Source: Nitrospira sp.
GTDB lineage: Bacteria > Nitrospirota > Nitrospiria > Nitrospirales > Nitrospiraceae
Direction of reading: 5' to 3'
NCBI GenBank assembly: GCA_019636915.1
Contig: JAHBWQ010000005.1
Location: forward strand, 1 to 49,820
DNA length: 49,820 nt
Below, piece by piece: positions 44,864 to 49,820 of the stretch. The notes beneath the pieces are model-generated. The model was not told where the DNA came from. It saw only the letters and a list, made by a program, of their open reading frames with translations, and made no database searches. The translations under genes were made by a program, and so were the position numbers. The stretch's first letter is position 1, and each line of letters opens with the position of its first letter.

Positions 44864-46585
44864 ATGGATCGCATAACAAGTGCATTGCTAACAGAGTTTT
44901 CACAAGATAATGGTATCCAGTCTTTATCTGAGGATAAGCGTTTTGAGCGGTTCTCGTCATATCTCGCTGTGTCTCCACATCTTGTAGACTCCTTCGACAC
45001 TGCTGAAATTGCTACTGGATCTGGAGGGGACACGGGAATAGATGCTCTCGCCATCGTTGTTAATGGGGCGCTAGTCACTGATCAGGAGCTAGTAAAAGAG
45101 TTGGCTGAGACAAATGGCTATTTGGACGTAAGTTTCATTTTCGTACAGGCAGAACGATCATCAACCTTTGAAGGTTCAAAGATTGGAACTTTCGGATATG
45201 GCGTTATGGATTTTTTTAAAGAGACACCAACCTTGCCAAGAAACGAGCAAGTTGAAGAGGCTGCTGCCATAATGGGGGCGATCTATGCACGCTCCTCAAA
45301 ATTCACACGTGGCAATCCCGTCTGCAGACTTTACTATGTTACGACGGGCAAGTGGCTTGGGGATGCAAATCTTCTTGCCCGCAGGCAAACCGTATTGGAT
45401 GACCTAGAGAGTACACGGCTCTTTCGCGAAGTTGACTTCACACCTCTTGACGCAGACGCAGTTCAACGTCTCTATAATCAGTCCAAGAATGCAATTGCAA
45501 GAGACTTCACATTTGCCAATCGCACTCTTATTCCTGAGATGCCGGGAGTAACAGAGGCCTATTTGGGCTTCTTGCCAGCTCCGGAATTTCTTGCCCTGTT
45601 GAGAGATGAAAGCGGTGTTCTTCTTAAGACTATCTTTTACGACAACGTTCGGGACTGGCAGGATTACAATGCTGTGAATAGCGAGATTCGCCAGACTCTA
45701 GCTGCTCAAGCTCAGCGCAAGCGTTTCGCGCTCATGAATAATGGCGTGACCATCATTGCGAAGACATTACGGGCAACGGGGAACCGTTTTCACATTGAAG
45801 ACTATCAGATCGTAAACGGTTGTCAGACAAGTCACGTCTTGTATGACCAGCGTGCAACACTCGATGATTCGGTAATAATCCCGTTAAGGCTTATAGCAAC
45901 TCAGGATGATGAAATTATTGCCTCGATTGTGAAGGCAACTAATCGACAAACACAAGTCAAGGAAGAGCAATTGCTGGCGCTGAACGATGTCCAGAAGAAA
46001 CTCGAAGCATATTTCGCCAGCTTTGGAGAGCCGCGCCGTCTGTATTACGAACGGCGCTCCCGACAGTACAATACGATTTCCGGTATCGAGAAGACTCGTA
46101 TTGTTACCCTGACGAATCTTATCCGGGCATATGCAGCATTCGTGTTGAATGAGCCTCACCGCACAACACGTAACTTCAAAGCCTTATTGGACAAGGTTGG
46201 TACATTGATCTTCAGCCCAGACCACCGTCCAGAAGCGTACTACGCTGCTGCGTCAGCGCTGTATCGCTTAGAATCCTTGTTCCGGAATGGCTCAATTGAT
46301 GCCAAGTACAAGCCAGCAAGGTATCACATCCTCATGGCAGCGCGTCTTTTGGCCTCGCCAGAAAATCCCCCTCGACCAAACTCTAACGAGATGGCAAAGT
46401 TTGCTGATGAATTAACAGAGAAGTTCTGGGACCAGACCGTTGCAGAACGACTTTTCAAAGATGCGGTTGCAGTCGTTGATGAAAAGGCTGAGGGTAACCT
46501 GCATCGGGACAATATAAGAACTCAGCCATTTACGGAGGCGGTTACACGACGTTGTCGAGACCGGGTTCAAGCCAGTAACAGATAG
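44864..46585 (+). CDS. AIPR-family abortive-infection phage-resistance protein
   Basis: This 573-residue protein matches the AIPR family (PF10592) in its conserved core: FALMNNGVTIIA at about 291 and IEDYQIVNGCQTSHVLY at about 313. N-terminal residues 40-105 have TGIDALAIVVNG and a later FIFVQAERSS, spaced like a PD-(D/E)xK nuclease, as in many members. It is a stand-alone gene with no modification or other restriction partner alongside. Codon usage is more AT-rich than its neighbours (many aat, aag-to-aaa, ata), suggesting horizontal gain. A good ribosome-binding sequence precedes the ATG. The exact phage trigger is unknown. Confidence 0.86.
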   Translation: MDRITSALLTEFSQDNGIQSLSEDKRFERFSSYLAVSPHLVDSFDTAEIATGSGGDTGIDALAIVVNGALVTDQELVKELAETNGYLDVSFIFVQAERSSTFEGSKIGTFGYGVMDFFKETPTLPRNEQVEEAAAIMGAIYARSSKFTRGNPVCRLYYVTTGKWLGDANLLARRQTVLDDLESTRLFREVDFTPLDADAVQRLYNQSKNAIARDFTFANRTLIPEMPGVTEAYLGFLPAPEFLALLRDESGVLLKTIFYDNVRDWQDYNAVNSEIRQTLAAQAQRKRFALMNNGVTIIAKTLRATGNRFHIEDYQIVNGCQTSHVLYDQRATLDDSVIIPLRLIATQDDEIIASIVKATNRQTQVKEEQLLALNDVQKKLEAYFASFGEPRRLYYERRSRQYNTISGIEKTRIVTLTNLIRAYAAFVLNEPHRTTRNFKALLDKVGTLIFSPDHRPEAYYAAASALYRLESLFRNGSIDAKYKPARYHILMAARLLASPENPPRPNSNEMAKFADELTEKFWDQTVAERLFKDAVAVVDEKAEGNLHRDNIRTQPFTEAVTRRCRDRVQASNR

Positions 46586-46940
46586 AAGTGTCAGGAGCCT
46601 CTTCTGCATTCAATAAGAATTGGTCTGCATATAAGCAACGTTAATTTAGGGGTTCAGACTCCCATACGCTTCAGACGGTTTGAGGAGTGCAGATCGTAGT
46701 ATGAGGCCGGATACCGTTTCTGACCTCTCCGCCCAGGCCAGCCTCAATGCAATGAGGTGATTTGCCGTGCCAGCATGAGGTGCGGTTATGGTCGTTCTGC
46801 GATCGGATGAACCACAGGACTGCATTCCTCAACATCCAGCTGCATAATCAATTCACGGAATTGTAGAGGATACGCAGTTAAAGAACCATCTCTACATGAA
46901 TGTGGTGAGATCGCCCAGCGTCGTCTGGTGCTTCACGGCC
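46586..46940. other. Gene-free interval
   Basis: About 355 bases between the AIPR gene and the convergent transporter gene. I saw no ORF or RNA. A five-base stem agaag...cttct sits just past the AIPR stop but is too weak to call a terminator. Confidence 0.45.
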
Positions 46941-47672
46941 TCAGTCCTTCAACGAGAACGGCGTGAAGTTCGTATGCCTGTCGTACCAATCCTCATTCTC
47001 CTGGCGCTTTAGCCATCGGACGATCGCATAAGTCGCTGGGGTGAAGACGATCTCGACGGAGACCTTGAACGCCCAGTTGAAGGCGATGACCTTCATCATC
47101 GTCCCGGGCTGCCAGGTCCCGAGGAAGGCTATTGGATAGAAGAGAGCGCTGTCGACAAGCTGGCCGACTGCGGTTGAGCCGATCGTGCGGGTCCAGAGGT
47201 GACGCCCCTCGGTCCAGACTTTCATCTTTGCCATGACATAGCTGTTCATGAAGTCGCCGCACCAGTAGGCGACCATCGACGCGATGACGATCCGCCCTGT
47301 GCTTCCGAAGACGACCTCCAGTGCCGGCTGGATCACGGCATTGAAGGGCTCATCAGGATCCCCAGGCATGTGGATCACGAAGAGCCCCATGATGGTTGCG
47401 AAGATCATTGCGATGAACCCTGCCCAGATGACTTTACGCGCACGCGCGTAGCCATAGACCTCGGTCAGTACGTCGCCGAAGATGTAGGAGATCGGGAAGA
47501 AGAGGTTCCCGGCGCCGAACGTGAGGCCGAAGAGGATGCAGGTCTTGCCCGGTCCAATCAGGTTTGAGCAGAGCAGTACCGTCACAAATCCAGCCATAAC
47601 GAGGTCGTAGTAGCGGTAGTGACGGGGGTTCGAGATGAGTTCAGGCTTGAGCGGTTCCGTGGAGGCGGTCAT
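46941..47672 (-). CDS. Queuosine precursor transporter (VUT/YhhQ family)
   Basis: The 243 residues form an inner-membrane transporter of about six helices. Family features are FPISYIFGDVLTEVYGYARA, VAYWCGDFMNSYVMAKMKV and STAVGQLVDSALFYPIAFLG. The family imports queuine or preQ precursors for tRNA modification. No que gene or clear preQ1 riboswitch was found next to it. Confidence 0.9.
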   Translation of the reverse strand: MTASTEPLKPELISNPRHYRYYDLVMAGFVTVLLCSNLIGPGKTCILFGLTFGAGNLFFPISYIFGDVLTEVYGYARARKVIWAGFIAMIFATIMGLFVIHMPGDPDEPFNAVIQPALEVVFGSTGRIVIASMVAYWCGDFMNSYVMAKMKVWTEGRHLWTRTIGSTAVGQLVDSALFYPIAFLGTWQPGTMMKVIAFNWAFKVSVEIVFTPATYAIVRWLKRQENEDWYDRHTNFTPFSLKD

Positions 47673-48158
47673 TGCAAGGCCAGACTCCTCCCGCTCCGTA
47701 ATGCTTTTTGTCCCGTGCAGGCCTCGCCCATTGCAATTCAGCTCCAGATCCCAGCGTAGTCCTCAGATGGTGGAGGGAGCTCGTCTAGTAGATCGGCCAC
47801 CCAGGAAGGAAAGGGAAATCTAAAAAGCCTTTCCCCTTCCAAGAATGTAACCAAGATCTCGCCAGGGATCGATTTCCAGTTTCTACCATCGGAAAGACGG
47901 AAGCAACATGAAGTCGGGGGTCTGTCTTGTTCTGTGCGCGTCCATGACCCATCCGCATGCGTACGCCTTTTTCGAATGGAGCAAGAGACGGTGGGGCGAC
48001 ATGTGCGGTGCAGGCTGCTGTGGTGCAAAGGTTTACGGATATTGCTTGTCAGGAAAGCGCTCTTTGTTAGAGTCCTATTCTGATGCGCTGCAATAGCCGG
48101 TGAGTGAGCTAACCGGGCCATGGCGCTTGGGGGTTCTGTGGGAAAGGAGAGCGCGAGA
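47673..48158. other. Gene-free or remnant-bearing interval
   Basis: About 485 bases. The minus strand at 47738-47900 has a protein-like tail (FPSWVADLLDELPPPSEDYA) without an in-frame start. A 62-codon Cys-rich ORF on the plus strand (47908-48096) is plausible but unsupported. A ttgctt/gttaga pair around 48047 may be a promoter for the downstream protease gene. Confidence 0.4.
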
Positions 48159-49034
48159 ATGTTTCCAGCCTTTGTATGTGTATTGGTCACGAGCATATTC
48201 TCGATGTGCTCCTCTGTGCTCGCCGGAGATCTTCTCCAATGGGTCGATGATTCAGGAGTAACCCATTTCGCCAGGTCATTGGAATCTGTCCCAACCCAAT
48301 ACCGAAATAGGGTAAAGCCAGAGAAACCCAATGCAGAGGCCATGCCGAAATCCGCAGCGACCCAGCGAGTGGGTCCTACCGCTAGTCGCCAAGAGGTCAC
48401 TGCGGCTGGTGGGGCAAAACCGATACTCAATGCGTTTTCAGTTCCGTTCGAAGCCTATGAAGGTGATGCGCAGCGTGTGATTGTGCAGGTCACCTTCAAC
48501 GGGTCCGTGACCGTTCCCATGGCGATCGATACCGGCGCTCCTGGACTGATCATTTCTCCAAAGGTTGCCCAGAAGCTCGGGTTGTTCGGGAACGATGGGG
48601 GCATGGTATTGACTGCCGCAGGCGGAATCGGCGGAACTGTTCCTGCGATGAGGACGTTTCTGGATACGGTGCAGGTTGGAGGCGCTAAGGATACCTTCAT
48701 CCCCGCGACGATTATGAATTCGGTCTCTGAGTCGTTCGAAGGGCTCATTGGAATGGTGTTCATGTCCAGATATTCGTTCAAGATCGATTCCCTCAAACAT
48801 GTTGTGGTTTTTGAAGAGGTGCTGCCAGATCCCAATGCTCCAGGCGGGCGTAATGAGCGATGGTGGAGGAGTCAGTTCAAAGAACTTCATGCACTCCGTG
48901 ATGCCTGGATGAAACACTCACTTGACAGTCAGCCAGGAGAGTTCGCCGACAGGCAAGTGAAAGAAGCAGAGAAGCTCCTCAGCAAGCTTGAACGGCATGC
49001 CAGCCTGAATTCAGTGCCTCAAGCCTGGCGATAA
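48159..49034 (+). CDS. Secreted retropepsin-like aspartic protease with DUF4124-like N-terminus
   Basis: The 291-residue protein from ATG 48159 has a signal peptide (FVCVLVTSIFSMCSSVLA) and a DUF4124-like start (GDLLQWVDDSGVTHFARSLE). It also carries one retropepsin-like motif, MAIDTGAPGLIISPKVAQKL, with catalytic Asp124. Single-domain retropepsins work as dimers. The flap region (GGIGGTVPAMRTFLDTVQVG) and the domain hydrophobic motif follow. The C-terminus is a helical, charged extension. An aaaggag 13 bases upstream supports 48159; the frame is open to 48120. Confidence 0.86.
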   Translation: MFPAFVCVLVTSIFSMCSSVLAGDLLQWVDDSGVTHFARSLESVPTQYRNRVKPEKPNAEAMPKSAATQRVGPTASRQEVTAAGGAKPILNAFSVPFEAYEGDAQRVIVQVTFNGSVTVPMAIDTGAPGLIISPKVAQKLGLFGNDGGMVLTAAGGIGGTVPAMRTFLDTVQVGGAKDTFIPATIMNSVSESFEGLIGMVFMSRYSFKIDSLKHVVVFEEVLPDPNAPGGRNERWWRSQFKELHALRDAWMKHSLDSQPGEFADRQVKEAEKLLSKLERHASLNSVPQAWR

Positions 49035-49130
49035 TAGTGCTCAGTCTGCCGCCTTCGCTCACCCCGATTGAACTCCTTCACGTAGACCCTAAACGTAAGG
49101 GGACGAGTATCTTTCCTGGACGTAGGAGCG

Positions 49131-49634
49131 TTATCGTGGAGTTGTGTCAGAACTTGCCGGTGAGTTAGAGAACATGCCAGGCTCAACGAGCGTCCCTGCA
49201 TTGGTGAACGGCAATCGTCCTTCCGTACCATGCAGCACGCCTTTGATATCGTACGTCAGTTCCTGTTTCTGAGAGAGCTGGAGCAGCTGGCGCATGATGT
49301 CGAGCGTTGAGGTGCTGGTATCGATCGTCATCACGGCATCACCCAACCGGGGGACCGTCATCTCCTTGCTCGCCAGGCCACGGGCCAGACGCTTCCCGTT
49401 CAGATTCAATGTAAAGTCGATGCCAGTCAGGTGATAGTCGAAATCATTCGGATTGCGGACGCGCAGATCCACACGGAGCCGTTGCTCGAACATCGTTGCG
49501 TCCAATGGCGTGACATTGGTGACGAGCACCTCCGGAGGCTCGCCTTTTATAAACCAGGAGGCGCAGCCGGGAAGCAGCAGGGCGAGGACGATTAAGTACA
49601 AGGAGGCTCGATGCAATCCCATAGGCTGCATCAT
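49131..49634 (-). CDS. LEA14-like (WHy domain) lipoprotein
   Basis: The 167-residue protein has a signal with lipobox LLLPGCASW. A single LEA type 2/WHy beta-sandwich (RVDLRVRNPNDFDYHLTGID, RLARGLASKEMTVPRLGDAV) follows. It is anchored to a membrane by the Cys and may protect or bind envelope components. The family is common in bacteria, but its function is not settled. The gene is convergent with the protease gene. Confidence 0.85.
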   Translation of the reverse strand: MMQPMGLHRASLYLIVLALLLPGCASWFIKGEPPEVLVTNVTPLDATMFEQRLRVDLRVRNPNDFDYHLTGIDFTLNLNGKRLARGLASKEMTVPRLGDAVMTIDTSTSTLDIMRQLLQLSQKQELTYDIKGVLHGTEGRLPFTNAGTLVEPGMFSNSPASSDTTPR

Positions 49635-49820
49635 ATCAAGAGCCTCTACGGGAAAGCGACGCGCATGCCAGCATGGGGCTCGTGCATCGATGAATTGAGG
49701 CGGATCTAACCCCCCAGGGTTTGTGTGCTCATTCGCAGCATGATTAAGAACTATTTCGAGATTCCCGCCATAGACTAAGATGACTGATCTGGGATGTGAT
49801 CAGAGTATCGTGCAGGATGG

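Noticed and set aside
47673..47760. preQ1 riboswitch upstream of the queuosine-precursor transporter.
   Set aside because: No recognisable preQ1 aptamer core (conserved loop and A-rich tail) was visible.
47908..48096. 62-residue Cys-rich ORF.
   Set aside because: A weak ribosome-binding site and overlap with a possible promoter and opposite-strand remnant leave it unsupported.

Overview
The window looks like a chromosomal segment of a Gram-negative, environmental, Nitrospira-like bacterium. This assignment is inference: there is no rRNA or marker gene here. It rests on moderately high GC, an outer-membrane lipid-asymmetry lipoprotein (MlaA), a probable hopanoid C-3 methylase (HpnR), very large multi-PAS histidine kinases, and many small unassigned genes. 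No tRNA, rRNA, CRISPR array or replication origin was seen.

Layout. 1-522: 3' part of an IS3-family element ending 6 bp from the stop of a soluble transhydrogenase gene (sthA, minus). 2041-2412: a wrecked thiol peroxidase (tpx), then a four-CBS protein. About 3690-6595: a second, decayed IS3 copy split exactly inside its transposase by a group II intron (3845-6149) whose maturase is itself broken. 6733-10593: selO, a small Tat-signal ORF, a CsoSCA-like carbonic anhydrase, and a decayed second copy of the selO 3' end. 10729-15423: a three-gene unit of a giant membrane protein of unknown function plus two alpha/beta hydrolases. 15673-19058: a five-PAS histidine kinase overlapping its NarL-type regulator. 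19541-22461: small proteins and mlaA. 22473-26084: a minus-strand island with a frameshifted HEPN/MNT toxin-antitoxin pair, a small exported protein, a MITE-like repeat, and a coupled pair encoding a secreted TPR protein and a TIR-transmembrane-beta-sandwich protein.

26253-43420 is mostly housekeeping: ettA, a 1230-residue hybrid kinase, an RmlD-like reductase, a DUF1295 membrane protein, a PilZ protein, an HTH/zinc-ribbon regulator coupled to a small lipoprotein, hpnR, tldD-pmbA, a coiled-coil protein, a TPR protein and a LOG-like protein. 43552-49634: exported MsrA, an orphan AIPR-family phage-defence gene of more AT-rich composition, a queuosine-precursor transporter, a secreted retropepsin-like protease and an LEA14-like lipoprotein.

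The two best candidates for undescribed biology are the TIR-TM-beta-sandwich/secreted-TPR pair (23839-26084), which would couple a cytoplasmic NADase-type domain to the periplasm, and the giant periplasmic-sensor-like membrane protein with two co-transcribed hydrolases (10729-15423). The sharpest directly visible structure is the group II intron nested in an IS transposase. Interrupted genes, duplicated remnants and mobile debris cluster between 1 and 11 kb and between 22 and 26 kb, marking these as the plastic parts of the window.
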